Shown one piece after another: positions 6,772 through 16,636 of a stretch of DNA of 26,613 nucleotides. Below the pieces are notes generated by a model. It saw only the letters and a list, made by a program, of their open reading frames with translations, was not told the DNA's origin and searched no databases. Source of the stretch: a virus; the IMG/VR virus record IMGVR_UViG_3300025674_000317, positions 1 through 26,613 of that record, one strand, 5' to 3'. Numbering within the stretch: the first letter of the stretch is position 1; every line of letters begins with the position of its first letter. Both the position numbers and the translations under genes were made by a program.

Positions 6772-8516
6772 ACGATAAGCTCTTCTAAGTTTTGTAAATA
6801 TGTGTCTAGTCTTGCTTCAGCACCATCTTCTAAAGTGTCTACTGCTGCAATGTAGCTAGTTAAGATTTCTTCTTTTAATCCTTCTACTGTAAGTGCGGAA
6901 CACTGGGCATCGGATAGGGCAGTAGGGAAATAAAGCACTTGTTTGACATTGCCGTATGTTGTGTTACCTTCGGAAAAAAACAAAAATTGATTTAAACTAG
7001 ACAAAGTGTAATTTGATGTGTTGACATTATATTCAACACCATCTATAAAAATAGATGTATCTCCACTTCTATATCTTAAAGCAATTTTTCTATTTGAAAT
7101 CCCCGAAACTCCCGTAAACTCCGTAATGATATTAGTGTTGTTTTCTCTTGCTCTATAAAAGATATTGCCACTTGATACTCCAATGACTACTTGGTCGCTA
7201 CTATCCGAATTTTTAATTGCTAATCTCCCATCTTGCAAATAAGATAATTCAATATACAACACCCCTTCGGTATCATTGAAGTTTGAAGCGTTTACCGCTC
7301 CATCGCAATCATCCGCAGCCCTCGTTACACTTCCACCCGAATGATTCGGTATGTACGATGTTGGGTATGAGCCTTCTTCTACTTGCACTCCGTATATATA
7401 CAAATCCGCATCATTTGCAGAAGAATCACGCAAAATACCACACGCACTTTGACTACCATTAGTAAAAGTAAATTCAAACCTTTGCCACTCGCTTGTTGCA
7501 GTTAAATTGCTTGAATAATTGTTACCGCCTACGGAAAGTCTAAAAGTATTATTTGAACTTGCGTTTACCGCCTTAACATAACAAGATATTGTCCAAGTTC
7601 CTGTACCTGTTCCTCCAATAAAATCTCTTAAACTCCAAGAACCAACGCCTTCTAATTTTGTCGCATTATATAGACCTTCAGGGCTTAATGTTTCCGTAGT
7701 GTTTTGAGTTGTTGTTACACTCGAAACTGAATCAAAAGAATAATCCAAATACTCACTATATTCCCAAACATTAGTCCTACTCGGCTCTAACAACAAACTT
7801 CCTGTACCACCTGTATAGTCTATTCTTGGTTCGTCTTCTAACAATCCCGCTTGTACAGTAGTTGCACCTGTTTCGATGTAGTCGGTTGCAACAAGACCTT
7901 GCTCTAATTGAGCGTCTTGGATGTAGATGTTACCGCTTGATTGAGTAACATTTCCATTGTCAGTAGCTAAATATATCCTTGCAAGTGTAGATGTTTCAGT
8001 AACTACTGAACAACGATACCAACCATTACCAATACTTTCTATTTTGGAATCTATATGTCCATCCGCTCCAATAACGCCATTTGCTAAATCAAAATAAGTG
8101 TTTGAAGAACCTCTCATACGAATCCAATTCAATGTACCCGCTTTAGCATAAACACTAAAAGTTTGAATACCTCCAAAACTCATTGATTGTTCAATCCTTT
8201 GGCTACTCGCTCCACCGCTAATATCTAAAAGCCAAGCATCACTTGAGTCATCATAACCACTTTGTCCACTTGTAACGCCTACATTACTTCTTGTCCAAGT
8301 CGTTCCAAAATTATTAGATTGTAGCAGTAAATTCTCCCTTCCTTTCTCTATCAACCCATTAGCAGCAACCCTCGTTGCAGCAAGGTTACTACCACGAGTA
8401 AAAGTAAACTCTCTAGGGACATACTTCCCCGAAGAATCACCTACAGCGTAGCCTAACAGGTTACCGTCTTTCGCTGCCCAATTATCGCCTCCTAGCTCTA
8501 GTGATGCGTTACTCAT
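6768..8516 (-). CDS. adhesin B: paralogue with carbohydrate-binding-like modules and LamG-like domain
   Basis: A 582-residue paralogue of the flanking adhesins. It shares FTFTRGSNLAATRV, GLIEKGRENLLLQSNNF, SGQSGYDDSSDAWLL, IQDAQLEQGLVATDYIETG, LLLEPSRTN and SYPTSYIPNHSGGSVTRAAD. The C-terminal LamG-like domain contains GVLYIELSYLQ, SIFIDGVEYN and ALSDAQCSALTV. It ends with an acidic helical extension (AAVDTLEDGAEARLDTYLQN) absent from adhesin A, which may be a trimerisation or attachment segment. Overlaps of 4 and 8 bases with the neighbours mark one operon. It is probably a receptor-binding or host-range protein on the virion. Confidence 0.82.
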   Translation of the reverse strand: MSNASLELGGDNWAAKDGNLLGYAVGDSSGKYVPREFTFTRGSNLAATRVAANGLIEKGRENLLLQSNNFGTTWTRSNVGVTSGQSGYDDSSDAWLLDISGGASSQRIEQSMSFGGIQTFSVYAKAGTLNWIRMRGSSNTYFDLANGVIGADGHIDSKIESIGNGWYRCSVVTETSTLARIYLATDNGNVTQSSGNIYIQDAQLEQGLVATDYIETGATTVQAGLLEDEPRIDYTGGTGSLLLEPSRTNVWEYSEYLDYSFDSVSSVTTTQNTTETLSPEGLYNATKLEGVGSWSLRDFIGGTGTGTWTISCYVKAVNASSNNTFRLSVGGNNYSSNLTATSEWQRFEFTFTNGSQSACGILRDSSANDADLYIYGVQVEEGSYPTSYIPNHSGGSVTRAADDCDGAVNASNFNDTEGVLYIELSYLQDGRLAIKNSDSSDQVVIGVSSGNIFYRARENNTNIITEFTGVSGISNRKIALRYRSGDTSIFIDGVEYNVNTSNYTLSSLNQFLFFSEGNTTYGNVKQVLYFPTALSDAQCSALTVEGLKEEILTSYIAAVDTLEDGAEARLDTYLQNLEELIV

Positions 8517-10632
8517 AAGTTGTATAATTTAATGCTGTTGACATTGCTGAGAATGATTCGTATGATGTTGCTCCTGTAAGTATTTCACAGTCGGTTGTGG
8601 ATAGGGCAGTATTAAAGACTATTAGTTGTTTTGATTTTGAAAAAATTGTATTTGAGCCACCTAAATTATAAGACAATTCATTTAAGCCTATAGGTGCTGA
8701 ACCGCTTGAAACACTTGCTACATTTGTTCCATTTACCCATAAACTAAAATCAGCTTGTTTATAACGAACCGCTATTTTATTATAATTTAAAACATCATAA
8801 GATTCAGTATTTTCATCAAAATATTTAACACCACCGCTTGAAACAATTGCTCTAATTCTATCCGCTGCTGAATCAAATAATATAACCACTCTATTATTTG
8901 AGCCACCATCACTTAAAGACAAATATCTAATATTACCATCATTTGCTAAAGCCGCTATCTCGGCATACAAAACACCTTCGCTATCGTTAAAGGTTGAAGA
9001 ATCACCTGCACCACTACAAACATCCGCATCCCTCGTAACGCTGCCGCCACTATGGTTAGGTATGTAGCTTGTTGGGTAAGAGCCTGCTTCTACTTGTGCG
9101 CCAAAGATATAGTAATCACCGCTATCTGTGTGTGATGAATAAGTATTATCGGGATAGGCTTGTACTTGAAACCCTCTATTACCCGTATAGCTGCCGTATA
9201 TTCTATACCATCCGTTACCATAATCTTCAAAATCTAAAGAACCTACTGATATTGGAGATGTCGTTAAGTCTACATTTTGACCTATTATCTTAAAATGGCT
9301 AAATGTTCCTGCCTTTATAAAAACTGATGATATATAAGTTCCGCTTGTGTGATTAGCATATAATCTTCCGCTACTTTGAACAGATATTAAAGAACCATTA
9401 TTTATTCCTTCGGGAGATATAACTTGATTTGATGTTGCGGTAACTCCCGAATCTTTAATATAAAAAGAATCCTCAAAATATTCACTAAATTCCAATATAT
9501 TAGTCCTACTCGGTTCAAGTAAAAGACTCGGACAACTTGCCCCACCGCTATAGTCAAATCTTGGGGAGTCCTCTAAAATACCTGCCAAGCCCGTACTCGC
9601 TCCCGATTCAATGTATTCCGTACTTATTGTACCGATTTCTACTTGTGCATCTTGGATAATGTGAGTAAAACCAAGAGAATCTGCCAAAGTTCCGTCAGCC
9701 GTACAATTCACTAATCTTACTTCAGAAAAACTTCCCGATGCGGTTACACTTAATCTGTAAAAATTATTACCTATATATGTTTGATTAGAAGTAACTATGC
9801 TATTTGTTGCTGCGGCAGCATTTTTTGTTGTGTCGCTAATGTCAAAATAAGCGTAAGATGAAGAACCAAAACGAATTCCAAACCCATTGGATGCGTTTAC
9901 TTTTACATATACGCTAAATGTATTTACACCGCTTGTTGATATTGATTGAAGAAAAACCAAAGAGCCTCCACTCGCTCTTGTAACTTCCCAAGCGTCATTA
10001 CTACCATCATAGCCTTCTTGTCCGCTACTTCTTGATGTTTGTGATTGAACCCAAGCGGTATCTCCAAAGTTATTGCTTTGTAATAGCAAGTTCTCCCTTC
10101 CTTTCTCTATCAGTCCGTTGCTATCTACCCTTGTAGCCGTTAGGTTTGAACCTCTTGAAAAGGTGAAGTCCCCATCTACAATTACTTCTCTAACTGATAC
10201 ATTGTCTATTGAGCCTACAAAACCATTTGAGTTAAATTGTAGTGACCCTTTTGTACCGTTTGATACAGCAGTAACAGTATGAACACCAACTGAACTTGGT
10301 AAAGTTGTTGTAGGAAAAGCACTACTCCCTCCTGCGAATCTTAATTGTCCATTATTTGAAGATACTACCTCGTATTGTATTTTATATGTTTTTACAGATA
10401 AGGGAATTGCATTATTTTGTACAATATATTCTGATGTTGCTGTAAAATTGGCTACACCGTTTGCGATGTTTGCACTCCCAATAAATGTCCAATCGCTATC
10501 AGTATCAAAACCACCATTAGTAACCAACTCAGTACCGTATTCGGGAACAGGCTTTATACTATAAGCCTTTCCATCTTTTCCTGCACCACCGCTTGGTAAG
10601 AATACTAAACTTGCATCATCGTAAAAACTCAT
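8509..10632 (-). CDS. adhesin C: largest paralogue, three carbohydrate-binding-like modules plus LamG-like domain
   Basis: A 707-residue protein, the first and longest of the three paralogues. Unlike the others it has an extra N-terminal beta-sandwich at about 30-150, starting YGTELVTNGGFDTDSDWTF and ending SIDNVSVREV, a carbohydrate-binding-module (CBM_4_9-like) signature. The shared backbone follows: DFTFSRGSNLTATRV, GLIEKGRENLLLQSNNFG, IIQDAQVEIGTISTEYIESG, LLLEPSRTN, AQVEAGSYPTSYIPNHSGG, then a LamG-like C-terminus (SLWVNGTNVA, ALSTTDCEILTG). It lies 6 bases after the arabinofuranosidase-like gene. The extra module suggests a different glycan target from its siblings. Confidence 0.82.
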   Translation of the reverse strand: MSFYDDASLVFLPSGGAGKDGKAYSIKPVPEYGTELVTNGGFDTDSDWTFIGSANIANGVANFTATSEYIVQNNAIPLSVKTYKIQYEVVSSNNGQLRFAGGSSAFPTTTLPSSVGVHTVTAVSNGTKGSLQFNSNGFVGSIDNVSVREVIVDGDFTFSRGSNLTATRVDSNGLIEKGRENLLLQSNNFGDTAWVQSQTSRSSGQEGYDGSNDAWEVTRASGGSLVFLQSISTSGVNTFSVYVKVNASNGFGIRFGSSSYAYFDISDTTKNAAAATNSIVTSNQTYIGNNFYRLSVTASGSFSEVRLVNCTADGTLADSLGFTHIIQDAQVEIGTISTEYIESGASTGLAGILEDSPRFDYSGGASCPSLLLEPSRTNILEFSEYFEDSFYIKDSGVTATSNQVISPEGINNGSLISVQSSGRLYANHTSGTYISSVFIKAGTFSHFKIIGQNVDLTTSPISVGSLDFEDYGNGWYRIYGSYTGNRGFQVQAYPDNTYSSHTDSGDYYIFGAQVEAGSYPTSYIPNHSGGSVTRDADVCSGAGDSSTFNDSEGVLYAEIAALANDGNIRYLSLSDGGSNNRVVILFDSAADRIRAIVSSGGVKYFDENTESYDVLNYNKIAVRYKQADFSLWVNGTNVASVSSGSAPIGLNELSYNLGGSNTIFSKSKQLIVFNTALSTTDCEILTGATSYESFSAMSTALNYTTYE

Positions 10633-10638
10633 ATCTTC

Positions 10639-11670
10639 TTAAACTAGTGGTGTTAAATCTGTAATCAAACAACTCGTACTCTCTACACTACCACCATCAG
10701 CAGCTACACGAGCTGCGAAAGGTGTGGCGTATGTTGTCGGAGTATGAGCGTAATCTGTTATCGTGTAATACTCGTCAAGGTTTGCAAATAATCCGTCTCT
10801 CTCATCCTGTGATGCGCTATACCCTAATAGTTCAAATACATCCCCATGAAAACTACGGTTGGCTGCACCAGTTCCTCCTAAATCCTCAATACCAAAAGTA
10901 CCCGATACAGGAGCATCCCAATAGCTTACCAAGTCGGTATTGTTCTTGTACAATCCTAACCTGTTAGAAGCATCTCTCTCTATCTCCCAAACGTACAGGT
11001 TGGTAAACCCATCGTCAGACAAGTCAATCGCTGTATTGGTACTGTCGATAGAATAGTTTACAGAATCGTCAAACAAAACAACATTGTCAGCACCAGAACC
11101 TCCCTGTAATATATACGAGTTTCCTGTAACTCTGTAGGACTGACCTATAAAGAACACGCTGTAATCTGAGGTTAAAGAGGTGAACTCCTCTGTTGACCAA
11201 CCGCTAGAGTCATCGTATGTGCCTCCAGTCTCTGTATATTGCAGATACCTTTCTCCGCTAAACCTAATGCAAGGAAGACCCGTTACAGGGTCTGTCAGTA
11301 CACTACCGTTCTCTACTATAGGCGGTTGCTGGGTATTACTAGCCGCAGCGAAGTGTGTTGTTCTCCCTGCTGCTCCTGCTAATTGGTCGTACCATATCTT
11401 TACATAGGCGGAAGCTCCGCCCTCACAGAACAACTCTAAAGCATCAGTATCTAAAACACCCCCGCTAAAGCTAATGTCTTGCTCTGCATTATCGTTGTCT
11501 CTACGGACACGAATGCAAAGCTCCTCACCAGTACTAGGATTAAAAGTAGGGTCACCACTTAATTTACGTAGGGAGTATCCAAATAGAGAATTCGCACCAA
11601 ATTCATCAAGAACAGGTGATGCTGCTAACGGAATGCTAGATGATAGTATACTTCCTCCTAATCCCAGCAT
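10639..11670 (-). CDS. arabinofuranosidase-B/LamG-like virion protein
   Basis: A 343-residue protein. Residues about 29-125 carry the pattern FGYSLRKLSGD, CIRVRRDNDNAEQDISFSGG, LDTDALELF, AYVKIWYDQLAG and QPPIVENG. I know this from many phage tail proteins that share the alpha-L-arabinofuranosidase B catalytic-domain fold. The remainder is a jelly-roll with CIRFSGERYLQYTET, SVFFIGQSYRV, WEIERDASNRLGLYKN and ELLGYSASQDERDGL. I cannot confirm catalytic residues, so it may only bind glycans. The stop of the upstream 104-residue gene overlaps its first base. It begins the block of four adhesin-type proteins after the portal. Confidence 0.75.
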   Translation of the reverse strand: MLGLGGSILSSSIPLAASPVLDEFGANSLFGYSLRKLSGDPTFNPSTGEELCIRVRRDNDNAEQDISFSGGVLDTDALELFCEGGASAYVKIWYDQLAGAAGRTTHFAAASNTQQPPIVENGSVLTDPVTGLPCIRFSGERYLQYTETGGTYDDSSGWSTEEFTSLTSDYSVFFIGQSYRVTGNSYILQGGSGADNVVLFDDSVNYSIDSTNTAIDLSDDGFTNLYVWEIERDASNRLGLYKNNTDLVSYWDAPVSGTFGIEDLGGTGAANRSFHGDVFELLGYSASQDERDGLFANLDEYYTITDYAHTPTTYATPFAARVAADGGSVESTSCLITDLTPLV

Positions 11671-11984
11671 TATCCTTTAGCTCTACGGTAAGCGAGAAGG
11701 TAGCTAGTACCTTGATTAGCAGCGATTTCAATTCTAGTAAAATCACCATAAATAACCTGTCCAGATGCAATTTTTATTCTTGTACCTGATGATGTTCCAT
11801 CTGCACTGAAATCATCTCCAGTGGCTGTGATTAAAGAACATTTAGTTGAGTTATCATGAACTGAAGTCACAGCAACCCAATCTCCATCGGCTGTAACCAC
11901 ACTAGAACTTCCAGCTATAATGTCAAATCCTGCCGCACCAAAACTTTGTTGATTGAATGCACTATCTCTAAAAAATTTTGCCAT
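11670..11984 (-). CDS. small beta-rich structural protein
   Basis: A 104-residue protein starting at ATG 11984. After a polar N-terminus (AKFFRDSAFNQQSFGAAGFD) it is strand-rich: VTADGDWVAVTSVHDNSTK, GTRIKIASGQVIYGDFTRIE and GTSYLLAYRRAKG. The VIYGDFTRIEI...YLLAYR pattern recurs in small phage head or tail decoration proteins. It sits between the portal and the adhesins, with its own TAAATTTG box 16 bases upstream. That could allow higher expression than the rest of the operon, as expected for a multi-copy virion protein. The exact role is unknown. Confidence 0.7.
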   Translation of the reverse strand: MAKFFRDSAFNQQSFGAAGFDIIAGSSSVVTADGDWVAVTSVHDNSTKCSLITATGDDFSADGTSSGTRIKIASGQVIYGDFTRIEIAANQGTSYLLAYRRAKG

Positions 11985-11999
11985 TTTTTTTATTTTTTA

Positions 12000-12007
12000 C
12001 AAATTTA
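12000..12007 (-). promoter_or_regulatory. TAAATTTG -7 box upstream of small structural gene
   Basis: An exact TAnnTTTG match on the minus strand, between the portal stop and the 104-residue gene. The predicted leader is about 10 bases of almost pure A/T. A -33 TTG is not clear. Confidence 0.45.
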
Positions 12008-12014
12008 CTAATTA

Positions 12015-14453
12015 TTAAGACGTTAACATATCAACTAAACTGCCGCCTTCGTCTTGTAATTCGCCTCTATTTCCTTTTCTTTGCTCAATCATTTTAGACA
12101 TTTCAACAGCTTGTTTTTTAACACGCTCGTCTTTGCGGTCATCCTTTTCGGACTCTAAACCTTTTCTAAACTCCATGTCTTGCTGTTTCATACCTGCGCT
12201 GGCTTGAATCTTAGCCCCTTCAATCTGACCTTTTAGCTGGTATTCTAATTGAAGCAGTTGTGCTTTTGCTTGTGCATCGGCTTGAATCTCAGCAATCTTA
12301 GCTTGCGACTGCATCTGTATCTCTTGCATCTTGCCTTGAGATGTAGCCTGTGCAACTTGAGCATTTACTTGTGCTTGCATTTGAGAATTTTGCTGCGCCA
12401 TCTGCTGGTTTAGAGCCATTCTCTTTTTACGTCTAATGATAAGCAACCTCTCTGCTTGGTCTACATCTTTTAATTGCCTTACAGCCATAGCATCCTCTAG
12501 GTCTATTTCTTTTTGAGACAAAGCTATTTGAATATTCTGCTCTAAATAAGATTTTTCGGTTTCATCCATTTCTGTTTGAACCTTAACCCCAAAATTGTAC
12601 ATCGGTAAATCTCCAAAAGAAGACAATACTTTCATGTTTGACTTTCCTATAGCTCTTTCATAAGCTTTAAATATTACAGATTTAGGAGGAAGTATTTGTA
12701 AACACTTCACGATGTCTTCACACACCCTGCTGTACAGGTAAATAGCTGAATTGGTAATGTCGTAAATAGCGTTGTTGCCAGCAGCAATAGCTTGCTGCCT
12801 AACCCCTACCAACTGCTCCCCTTTCGGAGAAGTACCATCCATTACTTCATTTATCCCTGTTGTATCACGAATGAGGCGAAGGTTATGATTATAGATACCG
12901 ATAAGCTCATTGATATTACGAATGCTGTTATCCAAAGAACGTACTGGCGGATTTTGGAATCCCCCTTCGGGGTTCTTACTCCTGTAGTAGAATACACCTG
13001 TCTGTTCATATATATCTTGAATATCTAAAGGCTGTAGTTCACCGCCTTTTCCTAGTTGTACGTTTTCTAGCCCTTCGATGTCTACGATGAGACCGTCTGG
13101 TTTGGCTTTAGCGATAGCCTGTTGAAGCTTTAAATGCGAAAGCTGTAGTTGGTCGGCAAAACCAATTACAGAGCCTACAAGAGACTTAGGCATCATTCTT
13201 CGTAAGTTGGTAGCAACCACAGAGTACGACAGCCTTGCTTTGGTTAAGTCGTGTACGTTTTTAGGGACATTTGCTTTCTGTCCGTATCCAAACAAATAAT
13301 CACATCCTACAACGTAGCTTCCCCCAAACACAGTTTGAATGCTCATGTTTGAAGGCTTTCTGTCGTATACAGATTCTTTAGGCGGTGTATATTCCATCCC
13401 TTTATAATAGAATCCTGTGTTTCCAAACTTAGAACTCTTCTCTTCAAACATCATATCGTCTGTAGATAGAAACTCAAAGTCCATAACCTCCACAATAAAC
13501 TCATCGTATCCGTAAGTTGTACGGTCTAGAGTTTCATCGTAGTATTTATAGCTTAGTTTATCTGCCCTGTTCTGATACTTGTTTTTTACTTTCTGGGCAA
13601 TCTTAGCATATTCTTCTTCACTAAACTCATCACGAGCGATACGTTTGAGTTCAGAAATGCTAATCTTTTTGACGTGTCCTGCATAAATGAGGTCGCTAAA
13701 TGTAGGGTCTTCGGTGTAGCTATGGAAGAAAAATGCTGGGTCGATGTATTCTTCTGTAATTCCATAGTTAGGGTCGTTGTTTCTTTTAATAACGCCCATA
13801 CCACAGGCTACTAAATCGTTTACTGCTCTACGGTATACACGCTGGTCAAAATCGTTCCACTCTAGCGTGATATTCGTACCAACCTGCGCTGCTATTTCAG
13901 CAGCAGTCTTAATGTTGGTGTCCATAAAGATTTCAGCTTCTTCTGAAGTTTCTGGTACATCCTCTGGCTTAACTCCGATTTCAGCACCTAAAGTATTTAG
14001 GTCTTCAATCATCTGCTTGTTCTCTACTTGAAACAATTTTTTAGCTCTTTCTTTTTCTTTTTCAGACTGAGAAAGAGGGTCTATAGCAGTAAGGTTTGGA
14101 TAAGGTTTTCTAGAGAGGATGTTGTTTACAACAATCTTTACAAACTTAGGGACGATAGGCACTGGAGACCAATCAAGGTTCAGTAACGTACCGTCCCCGT
14201 TATTAGGGTCTAATGAGTTTAATATCTGTTTGTAGATAGAAGTATCTTGTGTTCCGTTTGCGTAATCACGATTTGTTTCAAAGTCTTTTAATCTTCTTCT
14301 GAAAAGACTTCTTTCATCGTCAGAGTTGCCCCATTGTTTTTCAATGGCTTTAGCATACTTTAGACCGTAAGTCTTAGTAGACTTTTTGCCATAGTGTGCA
14401 AACGGGTCTGGAAAGTTACCGTACTTTCCTTGTTCATTGTTGTTATTGTACAT
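12015..14453 (-). CDS. portal protein
   Basis: The chosen start is the ATG at 14453, giving 812 residues; an in-frame TTG at 14480 would overlap the promoter box. The N-terminus contains PDPFAHYGKKS, then NLDWSPVPIVPKFVKIVVNN near residues 90-110. The latter is a portal-type segment seen in crAss-like and other Bacteroidota phages. A long alpha/beta core is followed by a Gln/Ala-rich helical tail after about residue 660 (NQQMAQQNSQMQAQVNAQVA and later QSQAKIAEIQADAQAKAQLL), typical of portal barrels or tunnels. The portal ring forms the DNA entry vertex and binds the terminase, encoded immediately upstream. Length is at the large end for portals. The identity comes from the pattern and the neighbouring terminase. 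Confidence 0.82.
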   Translation of the reverse strand: MYNNNNEQGKYGNFPDPFAHYGKKSTKTYGLKYAKAIEKQWGNSDDERSLFRRRLKDFETNRDYANGTQDTSIYKQILNSLDPNNGDGTLLNLDWSPVPIVPKFVKIVVNNILSRKPYPNLTAIDPLSQSEKEKERAKKLFQVENKQMIEDLNTLGAEIGVKPEDVPETSEEAEIFMDTNIKTAAEIAAQVGTNITLEWNDFDQRVYRRAVNDLVACGMGVIKRNNDPNYGITEEYIDPAFFFHSYTEDPTFSDLIYAGHVKKISISELKRIARDEFSEEEYAKIAQKVKNKYQNRADKLSYKYYDETLDRTTYGYDEFIVEVMDFEFLSTDDMMFEEKSSKFGNTGFYYKGMEYTPPKESVYDRKPSNMSIQTVFGGSYVVGCDYLFGYGQKANVPKNVHDLTKARLSYSVVATNLRRMMPKSLVGSVIGFADQLQLSHLKLQQAIAKAKPDGLIVDIEGLENVQLGKGGELQPLDIQDIYEQTGVFYYRSKNPEGGFQNPPVRSLDNSIRNINELIGIYNHNLRLIRDTTGINEVMDGTSPKGEQLVGVRQQAIAAGNNAIYDITNSAIYLYSRVCEDIVKCLQILPPKSVIFKAYERAIGKSNMKVLSSFGDLPMYNFGVKVQTEMDETEKSYLEQNIQIALSQKEIDLEDAMAVRQLKDVDQAERLLIIRRKKRMALNQQMAQQNSQMQAQVNAQVAQATSQGKMQEIQMQSQAKIAEIQADAQAKAQLLQLEYQLKGQIEGAKIQASAGMKQQDMEFRKGLESEKDDRKDERVKKQAVEMSKMIEQRKGNRGELQDEGGSLVDMLTS

Positions 14454-14477
14454 AGCCTTTCGCAGAATACTTCCTTG

Positions 14478-14485
14478 CAAAGATA
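14478..14485 (-). promoter_or_regulatory. TATCTTTG promoter box for the portal operon
   Basis: TATCTTTG on the minus strand lies 24 bases before the portal ATG, with a TTG 21 bases further upstream (14507-14509) as a -33 candidate. This fits the Bacteroidota TTG-N19-21-TAnnTTTG promoter. It lies in the gap after the terminase gene and overlaps the alternative TTG start of the portal ORF, which argues for the ATG start. Confidence 0.6.
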
Positions 14486-14505
14486 CAAAATTAAAGCACT
14501 GTCTA

Positions 14506-16632
14506 TCAACGTCTTATTTCCTTGTATCTACGGAAAAATTGCTTGTCGTTAAACTGCGCTTGTTTTTTAACGGTTTTTGTTTTTTGCGCCCCTAATAAAG
14601 CAAGACCGCTTGATATTGTTAAATCGTATTTGGTACGATTATCTATCTTGTATCCAATCCAATCTTCAAGAGTTCTGTCGAAATACATTTTGCCCATCTC
14701 ACCAGTCTCTTGGTTTATACCTACATGCTCCTCTATGTACGCTTCTATAGCATGGGCATGCGCTTGAATAACATCTACAGAGTTAGACGGTATACCACGA
14801 GTTTTTGTGTTTTGTGCGGCATTAGGAGACTTTAGATGGTCGGGTCTTTTCATTACATACTCTTCGTATCCCCTTGCTTCAAAGTGCCTTACAATACCGT
14901 ATTTGTTGTTTTCAATAAGTAATGGGTATCCATAAAATACAGCAGCAAGCAACACATCCTCATAAAAGATACGTGCCAAAGGTGGACGAGAGGCATACTC
15001 AGCGACAAACATATTTGCTGGTGCAGCCATGTTGAATTTATTATAAAGATGGCAAGCTCCTTTTGAACCTCTGTTATCTGTCGTTGAATCCAAGTCATAG
15101 CTATCGACACCACCCACGCCTATGTGGTCATTGGCTGGGTGCATTTTACCGTTTATTATTCTGTGTTTGTTTCTGTCTTCTGGTTTGGGCATCCAAGCTA
15201 CACGCCACCTACCTTCTTTGTTCGGGTTAAACACAACTTCTTTGTCGCTAACACCTTCTTTCCAGCTAAAGTTGCCACGAACCACAGGGTTAGGGAACAA
15301 TTCTTGATTGTGTTCTATCTGCTCGTATATCCTCCCGATATTAAAAGTAGAACCCTCTATGCTGTCACGCATAGCCTCATCAATAGTAAAAGGAAACTGC
15401 CTAATCTGTTCGTTCAGTTCTCTGGCATCATGCTTCAGCGCATCTCTTTCATTTTTGAGATAAGTCTTAGCACCGATATCCACATAGTCCCCATCAATCG
15501 TTTTAACTGGTTTTTCTGGGTCTTCCACAATTGCGTTACCGTACTCGTCAAAGAAACCTTCGAGAGCTTCGTAGGCTGGTATAAATAATCTATATAGTCC
15601 AGTTTTTGTTCTTCCATTTGCGTTTCTATCGTTTGGGTCTGAATCTCTCCAAAGCTCCTTGTATTGTCTACCGCCTTTATCCATTGGGTTTACAGTAGAG
15701 CCTACTAAAGCTTTACCTACAATTCTTCTACCCACAATTAAACAGGTTCTCTCTATACGCCAAGCTTCACGAATATCTGTGGGCTTCTCCCACTTGCCTG
15801 CCTCGTCAAGATAAAGCAAATGAAGTTTCTCACCATCGTATGCGTTGTTCGTAGTGTTTTTCCAATTTATAACTGTATTTAACGCTTCCCCTTTATTGGA
15901 TGTTTTGTTGTTTTTGGTGATGCGCTTAGAGGGTTCACGAAATGCCAGCTCCATACGAGGATTGGTTGTACCGTCCTGTATGGGCTTGAAGAAAAAAGGA
16001 AGTGATTTATACATCGTTACCACCTTTTTCATAAAGATGTTTTCTTGTGCATCCTTACCTGTCTTAGACTGTATTCCTAATAGCTTTTCTTTTACCTGTG
16101 TACCTTCGTCTACAAGTATTGCTGATGATATGTTAGTGTACCCAGAACGTCTACACTTCACATAGTTCTGACCCATAGAGCGTGGGTCTAACTCACACGC
16201 AGCGAAGTGTACAAACAGCCTTCTCTGAAACTCTAAATAATACCCGTACCCGATGTCCAGCTTCTCCCACTGGAGCATCATGTAGTGTCTCCCAGTAATA
16301 TATGTAGGCTCACCATCATTATAAAACCAGAAACCCTCACGCCTACGAATAAATTCCTTTTCGATATACGAAGAAAACCTCTTTTTAAATTCCGAGGGCA
16401 TCTCGTACCACTCATCCATAGAGCGAATCCTACGCAACTCCTCTGGCACATCGAGTCTTTTCCACATTTGCAATTCACGAGGTTTATCGTGGTTATGGAT
16501 TTCTTTTTTCTTGGGGGCTTTGGGGAGCTGAATGAGAACCTCACCGATTTCGATGACCTCTCCATCCGAATCGTTGGGACATATATTGACCACGTACTCA
16601 TCGTATCCCTCAACTTTCTTAAGACCTGCCAT
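14506..16632 (-). CDS. terL: terminase large subunit
   Basis: The ATG at 16632 gives 708 residues and lies 4 bases after the small lipoprotein stop. The open frame extends further upstream only by overlapping that gene. The ATPase domain has a variant Walker A (KCRRSGYT, about 159-166), Walker B with the catalytic acid (LHLLYLDEA, 270-278, Glu277) and a coupling motif (LVGSTVNP, about 309-316). The nuclease half begins near GVGGVDSYDLD (Asp510) and continues through LIENNKYGIVRHF. It is the motor that cuts concatemeric DNA and pumps it into the prohead through the portal encoded next. The Walker A variant without GKT resembles terminases of Bacteroidota phages of the crAss-like type. Confidence 0.9.
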   Translation of the reverse strand: MAGLKKVEGYDEYVVNICPNDSDGEVIEIGEVLIQLPKAPKKKEIHNHDKPRELQMWKRLDVPEELRRIRSMDEWYEMPSEFKKRFSSYIEKEFIRRREGFWFYNDGEPTYITGRHYMMLQWEKLDIGYGYYLEFQRRLFVHFAACELDPRSMGQNYVKCRRSGYTNISSAILVDEGTQVKEKLLGIQSKTGKDAQENIFMKKVVTMYKSLPFFFKPIQDGTTNPRMELAFREPSKRITKNNKTSNKGEALNTVINWKNTTNNAYDGEKLHLLYLDEAGKWEKPTDIREAWRIERTCLIVGRRIVGKALVGSTVNPMDKGGRQYKELWRDSDPNDRNANGRTKTGLYRLFIPAYEALEGFFDEYGNAIVEDPEKPVKTIDGDYVDIGAKTYLKNERDALKHDARELNEQIRQFPFTIDEAMRDSIEGSTFNIGRIYEQIEHNQELFPNPVVRGNFSWKEGVSDKEVVFNPNKEGRWRVAWMPKPEDRNKHRIINGKMHPANDHIGVGGVDSYDLDSTTDNRGSKGACHLYNKFNMAAPANMFVAEYASRPPLARIFYEDVLLAAVFYGYPLLIENNKYGIVRHFEARGYEEYVMKRPDHLKSPNAAQNTKTRGIPSNSVDVIQAHAHAIEAYIEEHVGINQETGEMGKMYFDRTLEDWIGYKIDNRTKYDLTISSGLALLGAQKTKTVKKQAQFNDKQFFRRYKEIRR

Positions 16633-16636
16633 CGCA

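Noticed and set aside
5101-10632. Diversity-generating retroelement acting on the adhesins
   Set aside because: The repeated blocks between adhesins look like paralogue conservation. No reverse transcriptase is encoded in the window and I saw no template repeat with adenine-specific changes.
15124-15588. 154-codon plus-strand ORF inside the terminase gene
   Set aside because: It is antisense to a clearly conserved gene and shows no recognisable motif or initiation context.
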